The notes beneath the pieces were generated by a model. It had not been told where the DNA came from and ran no database searches. It was given only the letters and a program-made list of their open reading frames with translations. A program made the translations under genes and the position numbers. Shown here piece by piece: positions 16,612-25,363 of a stretch of DNA of 64,000 nt. The stretch's first letter is position 1, and each line of letters starts with the position of its first letter. The stretch spans positions 2,356,001-2,420,000 of the forward strand of contig CBDCXQ010000001.1 in the NCBI GenBank assembly GCA_965223835.1, given 5' to 3'. This DNA is from CAVYXZ01 sp965223835 (GTDB taxonomy: Bacteria; Chloroflexota; Anaerolineae; Aggregatilineales; Phototrophicaceae).

Positions 16612-18573
16612 ATGCCTGAAACAACACAATTTGCGGGAATGGATGGCACCAACGGAGGCTATAACTCCCTCCAGGCCAATACTGTGCTGCTGGCACGCTA
16701 TAAAATAATCGGTGTGTTGGGTGGCGGTGGACAGGGTGCAGTCTATCAGGCACGCGATCTTAATTTCCCGGACGTTAAAAAAATGGTTGCGGTCAAAGAA
16801 ATGCTTAACCCCTCATCAGACCCTAACCTGCGTGCATCATCCATGAAAACCTTTCAGCGTGAAGCCAACATCTTAGCGATGCTGTCGCATCCCGCGATTC
16901 CGAAAATTTACGATTTTTTTGACTGGAACCAACGCGCTTATCTGGTGATGGAATATATCAACGGCAGCGACCTTGAAGAATTGCTGTCGAAAACCAAAGA
17001 TCTGCCGGTTGAATTGGTGATCGAATGGGCAATTGCACTGTGCGACGTTTTAGAATATCTGCATAATTACCAGCCCGATCCCATTATTTTTCGCGATATG
17101 AAACCGGCTAATGTGATGATTGACGATCAACGTCGTGTCCGTCTGGTTGACTTCGGCATTGCGAAGAAGTTTATGCCGAATGCACCTGGAACGATGATTG
17201 GAACTGAAGGTTATTCTGCACCAGAGCAGTACAAAGGCAATGTATCACCTTTGAGTGATATTTACAGCTTGGGTGCAACGCTTCACCACATTTTGACTCG
17301 CCGTGACCCACGCCTCGAACCGCCTTTTAGCTTCTCAGATCGGCCAATTATTGACTTGAACCAGAAGGTTCCCGAAGCGTTGGCCGTGATCGTTGAAAAG
17401 GCAGTCGAGTTTGAAGCAAATAATCGCTTTCAGTCATGCGGTGAAATGAAAAAAGCGTTGCAAGATCTGCTTTATCGACCTGCAATTATCGAAGAAGAAA
17501 AACAGGTATCCAGCAACGGTGCTTCGCCGGAAGATGAAGCGGGTAATTCGAGTTTCTTGACTGGCGATATCGATGGGCAGATTGGGCAAGTTGAGCCGCG
17601 CTGGACATTTACCACCGAAGATGAATTACGGGCCAGTCCGGTGGCCTACCAGGAACTGGGCTTAGCCTATATTGGATCCTATGATACAAACATGTGGGCC
17701 GTCCGGTTAGCTGATGGTGATCTTGCCTGGAAAAAGGCGACTAAAGGTGGAATTGCTACGACCCCGGTCGTTGATAAAGCTAATCGGGCCTTGCTATTTG
17801 GCTCGGAAGATCAAACTTTTTATTCTCTGGATGCACGTACCGGCGACATTAAATGGACATATCGAACTGAAGGTCGAATTCGCAGCAGTGCCCGCATCGC
17901 TCATGGTCGGGTGGTACTATTTGGTTGTGATGATCGTTTCCTGTATGCCCTTCGATCTGCAACGGGTCAATTTCTCTGGAAGTATGAAATCGGCACCGAA
18001 ATTCAATGTTCCCCCTATGTTACCGATGAGATCATCATCGTTGGCTCGGCTGGCGGTGAGGTAACTGCTGTTGACTTGTCAGGAACGACCCGCAAGTGGG
18101 GTGTGCGGACCAAGCGCCCTGTCTTTTCCTCGCCTTATGTTGATGAGATTGAAGGTATGTGCTATTTTGGCTCATCCGATAACCTGGTTTATGCGGTTGA
18201 TGCCAAAGGTGGGTATAAAGCCTGGACCTTTCGAACCCGGGGGGCGGTGATTTCTTCCCCGGTGGTTCAAAATGACTTACTTTTTTTCGGGTCTGCCGAT
18301 GGCAATTTATATGCAATTAATGCACGATCATCCCGTGAGAAATGGAAATTCCCCACCGAAAACGCGGTTGTTGGGACGCCATTAGTCTATCGCGATGCTG
18401 TTTACATCGGTAGCACAGACTCATATCTGTATTGCGTTGATATTCAGACCGGCAAAGAACGGTGGAAGTTTAAGACCTCTGCCCCGATTACGTCGCAACC
18501 GGCTATTGTAGGTGACGTATTACTCATTAGCTCATTGGATCATACACTGTATGCTCTACCGCTGGTTGGATGA
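16612..18573 (+). CDS. Ser/Thr protein kinase with C-terminal PQQ-type beta-propeller
   Basis: The 653-residue protein has a PknB/Hanks-type kinase domain at about 30-295: glycine loop GVLGGGGQGAVY, Lys62 in VAVKEM, catalytic Asp162 in FRDMKPANVM (HRD His replaced by Phe, a known bacterial variant), Asp180 in VDFGIAKK, and SAPEQY. An acidic linker follows, then from about 325 at least seven PQQ-enzyme-like blades (for example VYAVDAKGGYKAWTFRTRG, LYCVDIQTGKERWKF). No membrane segment separates the two halves, so the propeller should be cytoplasmic. It heads a cluster with PP2C, FHA and VWA proteins, the natural partners for reversible threonine phosphorylation. Confidence 0.92.
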   Translation: MPETTQFAGMDGTNGGYNSLQANTVLLARYKIIGVLGGGGQGAVYQARDLNFPDVKKMVAVKEMLNPSSDPNLRASSMKTFQREANILAMLSHPAIPKIYDFFDWNQRAYLVMEYINGSDLEELLSKTKDLPVELVIEWAIALCDVLEYLHNYQPDPIIFRDMKPANVMIDDQRRVRLVDFGIAKKFMPNAPGTMIGTEGYSAPEQYKGNVSPLSDIYSLGATLHHILTRRDPRLEPPFSFSDRPIIDLNQKVPEALAVIVEKAVEFEANNRFQSCGEMKKALQDLLYRPAIIEEEKQVSSNGASPEDEAGNSSFLTGDIDGQIGQVEPRWTFTTEDELRASPVAYQELGLAYIGSYDTNMWAVRLADGDLAWKKATKGGIATTPVVDKANRALLFGSEDQTFYSLDARTGDIKWTYRTEGRIRSSARIAHGRVVLFGCDDRFLYALRSATGQFLWKYEIGTEIQCSPYVTDEIIIVGSAGGEVTAVDLSGTTRKWGVRTKRPVFSSPYVDEIEGMCYFGSSDNLVYAVDAKGGYKAWTFRTRGAVISSPVVQNDLLFFGSADGNLYAINARSSREKWKFPTENAVVGTPLVYRDAVYIGSTDSYLYCVDIQTGKERWKFKTSAPITSQPAIVGDVLLISSLDHTLYALPLVG

Positions 18574-18608
18574 TGTTGCGTGAACTATGTGTACTGGAGT
18601 CTTGAACT

Positions 18609-19616
18609 ATGGATCTTTTTCGACGCCTTTTCAGCCAACCGGAGCCAAAAACTGATGAAGAGGAAATCAGCCCTGTCAGTGATGCGCAAACGCCACCTAC
18701 GGGAGCCGATACTGCCTCTGATAGCGAAGAAACGGTTGTCCCAGAAGAAAAAGAAAGAAACCCCAGAGATACAAATGAGATAGAAGCTATTTTAGCTGAC
18801 GGCGCAACCCGCCCGCTGCCCCTAGAATCCGTAATCTCAAATAAGAATGAGCATATAAAATTCGGCCAATCGACTGATGTTGGGATGGTGCGTAACAACA
18901 ACCAAGATGCAGTTCTTTCCTTTTTCTTTACCAGTCGTAGTGCTGATGACCAACCCGACTTCGGCTTGTTTGTGGTCGCGGATGGCATGGGTGGTCATCA
19001 TGATGGGGAAAAAGCGTCTGCGATGACCGCGCGGACACTGGCTGCCTTTGTGACCAGTAATATCTATCTTCCCCTGCTCAACGGCGGCGTTGACGATCGC
19101 CCGCCCATGACAGAAGTTTTGATAGATGCCGTCCAAAAGGCAAATACGAATGTCATTAGTAATGTGCCTGAAGGTGGTACAACTCTGACTGCTGTCGCCA
19201 TTATCGGTGATTTGGCACACATCGTGCATGTTGGTGATAGTCGCGTGTATCTGATCACGCAGGATGGATTGGAGCAAGTCACACGCGATCATTCTCTCGT
19301 GCAACGATTGATTGAACTTGACCAACTTACAACCGAGGAAGCCGCTGATCACCCTCAGAAAAATGTCCTGTATCGGGCAATTGGTCAAAGTGAAACCCTG
19401 GAAGTTGACGCCATTACCCGCCGCTTGCCGCCCAATGCTAGATTATTATTATGCAGTGATGGCTTGTGGAATCAGGTTGCCGATAAAGAACTTGGCGAAG
19501 TCATCATGAGCCATGAGGACCCCCAGGAAGCCTGTGATAAACTGGTTGCTTTAGCAAATGCGCGCGGTGGCACCGATAATATCACCGCAATATTGTTGCA
19601 GATTCCCAGTAGCTAG
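18609..19616 (+). CDS. PP2C-type Ser/Thr protein phosphatase
   Basis: The 335-residue protein starts at ATG 18609. About 80 N-terminal residues are acidic and low in complexity (TDEEEISPVSD and similar). The PP2C domain follows: GMVRNNNQDAV, FVVADGMGGHHDGEKAS (metal-binding Asp and Gly), GGTTLTAVAI, HVGDSRVYLI, LLLCSDGLWNQV and GGTDNITAILL. All metal-binding Asp motifs are present, so it should be active, reversing phosphorylation by the kinase encoded just upstream. No membrane segment is visible. The long acidic tail might be a target of the kinase or a docking segment (inference). Confidence 0.92.
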   Translation: MDLFRRLFSQPEPKTDEEEISPVSDAQTPPTGADTASDSEETVVPEEKERNPRDTNEIEAILADGATRPLPLESVISNKNEHIKFGQSTDVGMVRNNNQDAVLSFFFTSRSADDQPDFGLFVVADGMGGHHDGEKASAMTARTLAAFVTSNIYLPLLNGGVDDRPPMTEVLIDAVQKANTNVISNVPEGGTTLTAVAIIGDLAHIVHVGDSRVYLITQDGLEQVTRDHSLVQRLIELDQLTTEEAADHPQKNVLYRAIGQSETLEVDAITRRLPPNARLLLCSDGLWNQVADKELGEVIMSHEDPQEACDKLVALANARGGTDNITAILLQIPSS

Positions 19617-19631
19617 ATTTTAAGGTATTAC

Positions 19632-21137
19632 ATGAGTGGTCGCGTCAACATTGATCCTTATTCCGTGCTGGGCGTTGCTATTGATTCAACGCCCGAAGAA
19701 ATAAAAGCCGCTTACCGGCGGGCAGCACGACGACTACATCCTGATGTTAATCGTGACAATCCTGGAGCAGAGATTCAATTTCAAGATCTGAGCACTGCTC
19801 ATGAAATCCTGAGTGATCCACAACGTAAGGCCGATTATGATAAGTCGCTGCGAACCCAAAGTAGAAACAAACTTCAAGACCCATTAAACTTTGCGCTCCG
19901 TGTCACGCCCAGTAAACGAACTGTTGCGCACCTACAAGAACCTCAGGTTGTTTACCTGCTAGCGGAGATTTTGCCAGATAAACGAGCCCACAAACCAACT
20001 GAGAAACGGGAAGCAAGGGTTAATCTTGCGCTGGTGCTGGACCACAGCAACTCCATGAATGGTACCCGTATTGATAAAGTCAAAGTAGCAGCACATCAGA
20101 TAATTGATCAATTGTCAGAAACCGATGTATTGTCCGTCATTGGCTTTAATGATCGCGCGGAAATCATTATTCCGGCTACATCAGTCAGTGACAAAGCGGG
20201 GCTTAAGGCGAAAGTTAGCATGATGAGCGCGTCGGGTGGAACGGAGATTTATCAAGGCTTAAAGGCTGGTTTAGAACAGACTCGTCGTTTCCTGGCGCCC
20301 CGTTTGGTCAATCACATTGTCCTGCTAACCGATGGCAATACATTTGGTGACCAGGAACAATGTTTACAACTGGCACATGAAGCTGCTGATCAAGGCATTG
20401 GCATTAGCGCAATGGGCCTGGGTCAGGAATGGAATGACGAGTTTCTTGATGAACTCGCATCGTTGACAGGCGGTGTATCTGACTATATTAAATCTGCCAG
20501 CGCAGTGGTAAAGTTTCTGAACGATCATGTTCGCAACTTATCAGATGCGTTTGCCGAGCGAATGCAACTTTCAATTGCACCAGACCCAGATATTCAACTC
20601 GAGTTAGCTTTTAAACTGTCACCTCAACCACAGCCACTGCCCACTGACAAAGGATTGATCCAACTGGGTAGCTTGCAGGCGAATCGAATGATTTCAGTTC
20701 TTTTCCAACTTCAGCTTCCGGCAAACATGAAGAATGGTTTCCGTTCACTGGCACGGTTGGTTGTTTCGGGTGATATTCTCGATAATAGTCAACAACAGTA
20801 TCAAACCCTGAGTGATGTTTCATTCGAAGTCATGGAGAGTCCATCAATCGAAGACCCACCGAATAAAATATTAGATGCGCTGGGCAAATTGACCCTCTAC
20901 CGGATGCAAGAGCGGGCACAAGATGCCCTGGATAGTGGTGATGTTGAAGAAGCTACCCGGCGGTTAGAAAATCTTGCAACTCGCTTGCTACAGATGGGCG
21001 AAGAACAACTTGCCAGCGAAGCACGCTCAGAAGCCCATCGTGTGGCTCACACCAAAGCCTTTTCGGATACGGGTCGCAAGACATTAAAATACCAGACTCG
21101 CCATCTACTCATCGGCCCAGCCTTAGAGGACGCATAG
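19632..21137 (+). CDS. J-domain / von Willebrand factor A fusion protein
   Basis: The 501-residue protein begins with a J-domain (PYSVLGVAIDSTPEEIKAAY, then ARRLHPDVNRD with the HPD tripeptide needed to stimulate Hsp70) covering about residues 6-70. After a linker, a VWA domain follows at about 125-305, with the MIDAS motif LVLDHSNSMNG (DxSxS), a Thr in GGTEIYQGL and LLTDGNT. The C-terminal 150 residues form a beta-rich domain and a charged helical tail. No signal peptide or membrane segment is present. It lies between the phosphatase and FHA genes, with dnaK 2.3 kb downstream, so it may recruit DnaK to a VWA-bound client. The combination is unusual and the function is unknown. Confidence 0.85.
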   Translation: MSGRVNIDPYSVLGVAIDSTPEEIKAAYRRAARRLHPDVNRDNPGAEIQFQDLSTAHEILSDPQRKADYDKSLRTQSRNKLQDPLNFALRVTPSKRTVAHLQEPQVVYLLAEILPDKRAHKPTEKREARVNLALVLDHSNSMNGTRIDKVKVAAHQIIDQLSETDVLSVIGFNDRAEIIIPATSVSDKAGLKAKVSMMSASGGTEIYQGLKAGLEQTRRFLAPRLVNHIVLLTDGNTFGDQEQCLQLAHEAADQGIGISAMGLGQEWNDEFLDELASLTGGVSDYIKSASAVVKFLNDHVRNLSDAFAERMQLSIAPDPDIQLELAFKLSPQPQPLPTDKGLIQLGSLQANRMISVLFQLQLPANMKNGFRSLARLVVSGDILDNSQQQYQTLSDVSFEVMESPSIEDPPNKILDALGKLTLYRMQERAQDALDSGDVEEATRRLENLATRLLQMGEEQLASEARSEAHRVAHTKAFSDTGRKTLKYQTRHLLIGPALEDA

Positions 21138-21140
21138 TTC

Positions 21141-21641
21141 ATGATTATTTGTCCTCACTGTGCCCATCAGAACCGTGAGGGTGCTTTACAATGTGAAGCA
21201 TGTGGGCGCGGCCTGTCAACTGCCGTCCCTCCCACCCGGCCCACACAAAAACTTGATTCAGAATCGTCCGAACTCACTGCAAGGGCGACCTGGGGCACTG
21301 CCCGGTTTAAAGAAAACACCCCCATTATTCTGCGAATTCGTGATACGCAAGACTCCATATCCCTGGAAGCAACTAAGCAATTAGTGGTCGGACGAGCCGA
21401 TGATTCTAATACACGCCAGCCCGATCTTGATCTGACTCCCTATGGTGCGCTTGAACAAGGGGTTTCACGCAATCATGTGATAATCTTGCGTAGCGAACAT
21501 GCACTGACAATCACTGACTTGGGGAGCGCTAACGGAACGCATTTGAACGGACAACGACTGATCGCTGATGAGCCCCGACTGCTACGCGATGGCGACGAGA
21601 TTCGGTTGGGCCGGCTCGTCGCCTACATTTACTTTAAGTGA
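21141..21641 (+). CDS. Zinc-ribbon and FHA domain protein
   Basis: The 166-residue protein starts three bases after the previous stop. Its N terminus is a zinc ribbon (CPHCAHQNREG and CEACGRG, two CxxC pairs). The C-terminal 95 residues form an FHA domain: LVVGRADD, GVSRNHVII (the Arg/Ser-x-x-His pair that binds phosphothreonine), DLGSANGTHLNG and LRDGDEIRLGRL. FHA domains read phosphothreonine, so this is the probable receptor for kinase products of the same cluster. No membrane segment was seen. Confidence 0.9.
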   Translation: MIICPHCAHQNREGALQCEACGRGLSTAVPPTRPTQKLDSESSELTARATWGTARFKENTPIILRIRDTQDSISLEATKQLVVGRADDSNTRQPDLDLTPYGALEQGVSRNHVIILRSEHALTITDLGSANGTHLNGQRLIADEPRLLRDGDEIRLGRLVAYIYFK

Positions 21642-21656
21642 ACAAAAGGTAATGCG

Positions 21657-21899
21657 ATGATTACAATCCAGATCCATATTGCGAATCAAGACCCTATCAA
21701 ACTGGACGTCGAGGAATTGCCGAAGCTAACCGATATAGCGGTGATTGGCTCTAATCCACGAGATCGAACTGAACGAGATGTCGCCTGGGTAGATGACGGC
21801 GTGAGCACGATTATTATCCCCTGGTGGCGCATTAATCTGATTCAGGTCTTACCTGATGACAGTGCGATGGAAGATTATGCGTTGCCCTTCCGTGAATAA
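21657..21899 (+). CDS. Small protein of unknown function in the signalling island
   Basis: The 80-residue acidic protein fills the 280 bases between the FHA and response regulator genes in the same direction, 15 bases after the FHA stop, with AAAGGTAATG before its ATG. It reads as a compact beta-rich domain (MITIQIHIANQDPI, STIIIPWWRINLIQVLP) with several Asp/Glu. No Cys, signal peptide or known motif was found. Position and reading-frame quality make it a real gene; a regulatory adaptor is only a guess from context. Confidence 0.6.
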   Translation: MITIQIHIANQDPIKLDVEELPKLTDIAVIGSNPRDRTERDVAWVDDGVSTIIIPWWRINLIQVLPDDSAMEDYALPFRE

Positions 21900-21920
21900 C
21901 CAAAAGATGGTAGCTAAATT

Positions 21921-22661
21921 ATGACAACAAATGTTCCACAAGGATCCCAACGCGAAAATTATCGAGTATTGGTTGTTGATGATGAACCGCGAATGATCGG
22001 TTTTATTCGCATGAATCTTGAACTAGAGAGGCATCAAGTTCTGGAAGCCCATACTGGCCTGGAGGCACTGGAGGCGGTTCGCACCAAGCTGCCACACATC
22101 GTTCTATTAGATGTCATGATGCCCGATCTTGATGGCTTTGAAACGCTGCGGATGCTGCGCGAATTCTCCGATATTCCCGTCATTATGCTGACTGCAAAGG
22201 GCGAAGAGAACGACCGGGTGTATGGCCTGGAACTTGGTGCCGACGATTATATAACCAAACCATTTGGTCCGCGCGAACTATCCAGCCGAATTAAAGCGGT
22301 CATGCGACGAGTTCAGGGTTCGTCCACTTCACCAGAAGAAGCGATATTGAAGGTTGATGATCGGCTAAGTGTCGACTTTAATCGCCGTGAAGTTATCATC
22401 AACGGTGAGCGAGTGAAACTCCGCCCTACCGAATATCGCCTGCTCTATCATCTGATTCAGAATTCTGGTTGGACGGTTCCCCACGATCAGCTTTTGGCGA
22501 AAGTCTGGGGCTATGAATACCGGGACGAAGCCCATTATGTGCGGCTTTATGTCAACTATCTACGGGAAAAAATTGAGGCGGACCCTTCCGACCCCAAGTA
22601 TATCCTCACCGAACGCGGTGTTGGCTATCGTTTTGTCGACTTCAAAGCGAACAGCCCCTAA
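21921..22661 (+). CDS. OmpR/PhoB-type response regulator
   Basis: The 246-residue protein has a full receiver domain (VLVVDDEPRM acidic pair, phosphoacceptor Asp in VLLDVMMPD, Thr in MLTAKG, Lys in ITKPFG) and a C-terminal winged-helix DNA-binding domain (RLSVDFNRREVIINGERVKL, LRPTEYRLLYHL, VYGL and ERGVGYRF). It should bind DNA as a dimer after phosphorylation. No histidine kinase is encoded nearby, so it is an orphan regulator; the Ser/Thr kinase of the cluster is a possible alternative input (inference). It ends 69 bases before the GTPase gene. Confidence 0.93.
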   Translation: MTTNVPQGSQRENYRVLVVDDEPRMIGFIRMNLELERHQVLEAHTGLEALEAVRTKLPHIVLLDVMMPDLDGFETLRMLREFSDIPVIMLTAKGEENDRVYGLELGADDYITKPFGPRELSSRIKAVMRRVQGSSTSPEEAILKVDDRLSVDFNRREVIINGERVKLRPTEYRLLYHLIQNSGWTVPHDQLLAKVWGYEYRDEAHYVRLYVNYLREKIEADPSDPKYILTERGVGYRFVDFKANSP

Positions 22662-22730
22662 CCTTGCGACACCAAAAGTTTCAACGTACAATAAATGTGG
22701 GCTTTCGAATAAACCATTAAGGAGGGTTTT

Positions 22731-23261
22731 GTGGCCTCATTCAAAATTGTCGTCACCGGCCCTTTTAATGCTGGGAAGACCGAGTTCATCAAGACGGCCT
22801 CAGATATTCCCGTAGTCTCGACAGAGAAAAAAATCACTACCGAAGATCGCGGCATCAAAGCTGAAACAACGGTTGCAATGGACTATGGTCGCGCAAACCT
22901 GGATGGTGATACGCTATTCTTGTATGGAACGCCGGGTCAAACACGCTTTGATTTTATGTGGGAAATTTTATCTGGTGAAATGGATGCTTTCATCGTGCTC
23001 GCCGACAGCACCGACGCCCCCTCCTTTCCTGAAGTTGCACATCTGATTGACCAGTTTTCTGGGTTTGTCGATGTTCCGCATCTAGTGGTAGCCAATAAGA
23101 CCGATTTGGCGGGAGCGGCGAAACTCACAGAATTCCGTCGTGGCACGCGTGTGAATATTGATGTGACGGTTATGCCGGCAGTCGCCATCCAAAAATCCAG
23201 TGTGCGTCAGGTCCTCCTCCAAGTTATCAAACTGCTCAAGCAACAGAATCCAGCCAACTAA
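22731..23261 (+). CDS. MglA-like small GTPase
   Basis: The 176-residue protein starts at GTG 22731 with a strong Shine-Dalgarno AAGGAGGG at 22719-22726. G motifs are G1 GPFNAGKTEF, G3 GTPGQTRF and G4 VANKTD. Single-domain bacterial GTPases of this type are usually switched by roadblock/LC7 proteins and often act in polarity or signalling. A roadblock protein is encoded 5 kb downstream on the other strand rather than adjacent. The gene ends the signalling island at a clear terminator. Confidence 0.88.
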   Translation: MASFKIVVTGPFNAGKTEFIKTASDIPVVSTEKKITTEDRGIKAETTVAMDYGRANLDGDTLFLYGTPGQTRFDFMWEILSGEMDAFIVLADSTDAPSFPEVAHLIDQFSGFVDVPHLVVANKTDLAGAAKLTEFRRGTRVNIDVTVMPAVAIQKSSVRQVLLQVIKLLKQQNPAN

Positions 23262-23285
23262 CTTCATAGCGTTCATATGAATGAA

Positions 23286-23327
23286 GCTGAGTTTATAGAT
23301 TAACGATCAACTCAGCCTTTAGTTTTT
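23286..23327 (+). terminator. Terminator of the signalling island
   Basis: An 8-bp stem (GCTGAGTT at 23286-23293, AACTCAGC at 23309-23316) with a 15-base loop is followed by CTTTAGTTTTTA. It lies 25 bases after the GTPase stop and separates that gene from dnaK. Confidence 0.75.
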
Positions 23328-23418
23328 ACGTCCCTCATATATTGCACCGACACGCTTCTGATAGACCTTTTGTAAACTCAATCATGTATCAGAATTGTAA
23401 ACAGAAGAGGTTTATCCA

Positions 23419-25299
23419 ATGAGTAAAATTGTCGGTATTGATTTGGGTACAACGAATTCAGTTGTAGCCATACTAGAAGGTGGTGAACCGGTGGTTATCA
23501 GCAATGCTGAGGGCAATCGTACCACCCCGTCGATTGTCGGTTTCACAAAAGAAAAGGAGCGATTGGTGGGTCAGGCTGCCAAACGTCAAGCGGTAGTTAA
23601 CCCGGAAAATACTGTATTTTCCATTAAACGCTTTATCGGCAAGTCGATTGACGAGATCCAAACCGAACGCGAAAACGTGTCCTATAAGCTTGTTTCTGGT
23701 CCAACCAATGATGTTCAGGTTAATATCCCCGCAACAGGTCGCAACTATTCGCCCCAGGAAATTAGTGCGATGATACTGACCAAGCTCAAGAAAGACGCCG
23801 AAGCTTATTTGGGTACTCCGGTTACCCAGGCCGTCATTACAGTCCCGGCTTACTTCAATGACAGTCAGCGACAAGCGACAAAAGATGCCGGCAAAATCGC
23901 TGGCCTGGATGTTTTACGCATCATTAATGAACCAACGGCTGCTGCATTGGCTTATGGCCTTGATAAACGCGATACGGAAACCATTCTTGTGTTTGATCTG
24001 GGCGGCGGCACATTCGACGTTTCAATTCTCGAAGTTGGCGATGGCGTCATTGAAGTAAAATCAACCAGTGGTGATACGCACCTGGGTGGAGATGACTGGG
24101 ATCAAGTCATCGTTGATTGGATTGCGGACGAATTCCATAGGGATAGTGGGATCGATCTACGGGCGGATCGCCAGGCGCTACAACGCCTGCGCGAGGCGGC
24201 TGAAAAGGCTAAAATCGAACTTTCCAGTACAGTCCAGACGGAGATCAACTTACCGTTTATTACGGCTGATGCTAACGGTCCTCGTCATCTACAATTGCCG
24301 TTGTCACGTGCCAAGTTCGAGCAGCTTAGTGCTGATCTCATGAAACGGTTGGATACACCACTTAAACAGGCATTGGCGGATGCTGGTCTGGATAAATCAC
24401 AAATTAACGAAGTCGTGCTGGTTGGTGGTTCTACACGGTTGCCGATGGTTCAGGAATATGTCACCCGGACACTGGGCAAAACGCCCAACAAGACTGTAAA
24501 CCCGGACGAAGTCGTGGCACTGGGGGCAGCGTTGCAGGCGGGTGTACTCGCTGGTGATGTCAGTGACGTACTCTTGTTAGATGTAACACCATTGAGCCTG
24601 GGTGTAGAGACGATGGGTGGTGTGATGACCAAATTGATCGATCGCAACACCACTATCCCGGTTTCCAAGTCTGAGACCTTCTCCACTGCCGCTGATAACC
24701 AAACCGCTGTTGACGTTCATGTCTTGCAGGGTGAGCGGCCTATGGCGGCAGATAACATGACTCTCGGCACTTTCCGGCTGGAGGGCATTCCGAACGCGCC
24801 ACGCGGCGTGCCCCAGGTAGAGGTTCTATTTGATATTGACGCAAATGGCATCTTGAATGTTACCGCAACCGACAAAGCAACTGGCAAGGCGCAAAAGATC
24901 ACGGTAACTGCCTCTACCAACCTCTCAGAGGCTGAGGTTGAAAAATTCGTCAGCGAAGCGCGTCAACATCAAGTCGATGATGAACGTCGCCAACAGCTTG
25001 CTCAAGCCCGTAACAACGCCGATATGCTTGTCTATCAGGCTGAAAAAGCGCTCAATGATTTGGGCGATCAGGTGCCAGCGGTTGACAAGGCTACGATCGA
25101 GAGTCAGATCGAAGCAGTGAAAATTGCAGTCGAGGGTGAAGATGCAAACGCTATTCAAACTGCAATTAGCCAATTAGAAAATGCGACTTATGCCCTGAAT
25201 CAGCAAGCGAATGCCAGCGCGGCTAGCGATGGCGGCAGCACCGGACCGCAAACACATCCCGATGAAGATGTTGTCGAAGGTGAATTCACGGAAGCATAA
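23419..25299 (+). CDS. dnaK: Chaperone DnaK (Hsp70)
   Basis: The 626-residue protein is a full-length Hsp70: ATPase domain with IVGIDLGTTNSVVA, AVITVPAYFNDSQRQATKDA, RIINEPTAAALAYGL, VFDLGGGTFDVS and LVGGSTRLP; substrate-binding domain from about 385 with LLDVTPLSLGVETMGG; helical lid and the acidic tail VVEGEFTEA. ATG 23419 follows AGAGG. No grpE or classical dnaJ is adjacent and no CIRCE repeat (TTAGCACTC-N9-GAGTGCTAA) was seen in 23262-23418. The nearest J-domain is in the VWA fusion protein upstream. Confidence 0.97.
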   Translation: MSKIVGIDLGTTNSVVAILEGGEPVVISNAEGNRTTPSIVGFTKEKERLVGQAAKRQAVVNPENTVFSIKRFIGKSIDEIQTERENVSYKLVSGPTNDVQVNIPATGRNYSPQEISAMILTKLKKDAEAYLGTPVTQAVITVPAYFNDSQRQATKDAGKIAGLDVLRIINEPTAAALAYGLDKRDTETILVFDLGGGTFDVSILEVGDGVIEVKSTSGDTHLGGDDWDQVIVDWIADEFHRDSGIDLRADRQALQRLREAAEKAKIELSSTVQTEINLPFITADANGPRHLQLPLSRAKFEQLSADLMKRLDTPLKQALADAGLDKSQINEVVLVGGSTRLPMVQEYVTRTLGKTPNKTVNPDEVVALGAALQAGVLAGDVSDVLLLDVTPLSLGVETMGGVMTKLIDRNTTIPVSKSETFSTAADNQTAVDVHVLQGERPMAADNMTLGTFRLEGIPNAPRGVPQVEVLFDIDANGILNVTATDKATGKAQKITVTASTNLSEAEVEKFVSEARQHQVDDERRQQLAQARNNADMLVYQAEKALNDLGDQVPAVDKATIESQIEAVKIAVEGEDANAIQTAISQLENATYALNQQANASAASDGGSTGPQTHPDEDVVEGEFTEA

Positions 25300-25309
25300 T
25301 CAAACAAGT

Positions 25310-25347
25310 AAGCGTCGGTCAAATGCATGATCGACGCTTTTAACTTT
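25310..25347 (+). terminator. dnaK terminator
   Basis: An 11-bp stem with one G-T wobble (left arm 25310-25320, right arm 25329-25339, loop AAATGCAT) is followed by TTTAACTTTTCT. It lies between the convergent dnaK and adenosine-deaminase-like genes and may also serve the opposite strand. Confidence 0.75.
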
Positions 25348-25363
25348 TCTTATTCCCAATAGA

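Noticed and set aside
18837..19388. Open frame of 183 codons on the minus strand opposite the PP2C gene
   Set aside because: No recognised domain, fully covered by the PP2C coding sequence on the other strand.
23262..23418. Possible CIRCE heat-shock operator before dnaK
   Set aside because: The inverted repeat TTAGCACTC-N9-GAGTGCTAA is not present; only the upstream gene's terminator and a poor promoter match were seen.
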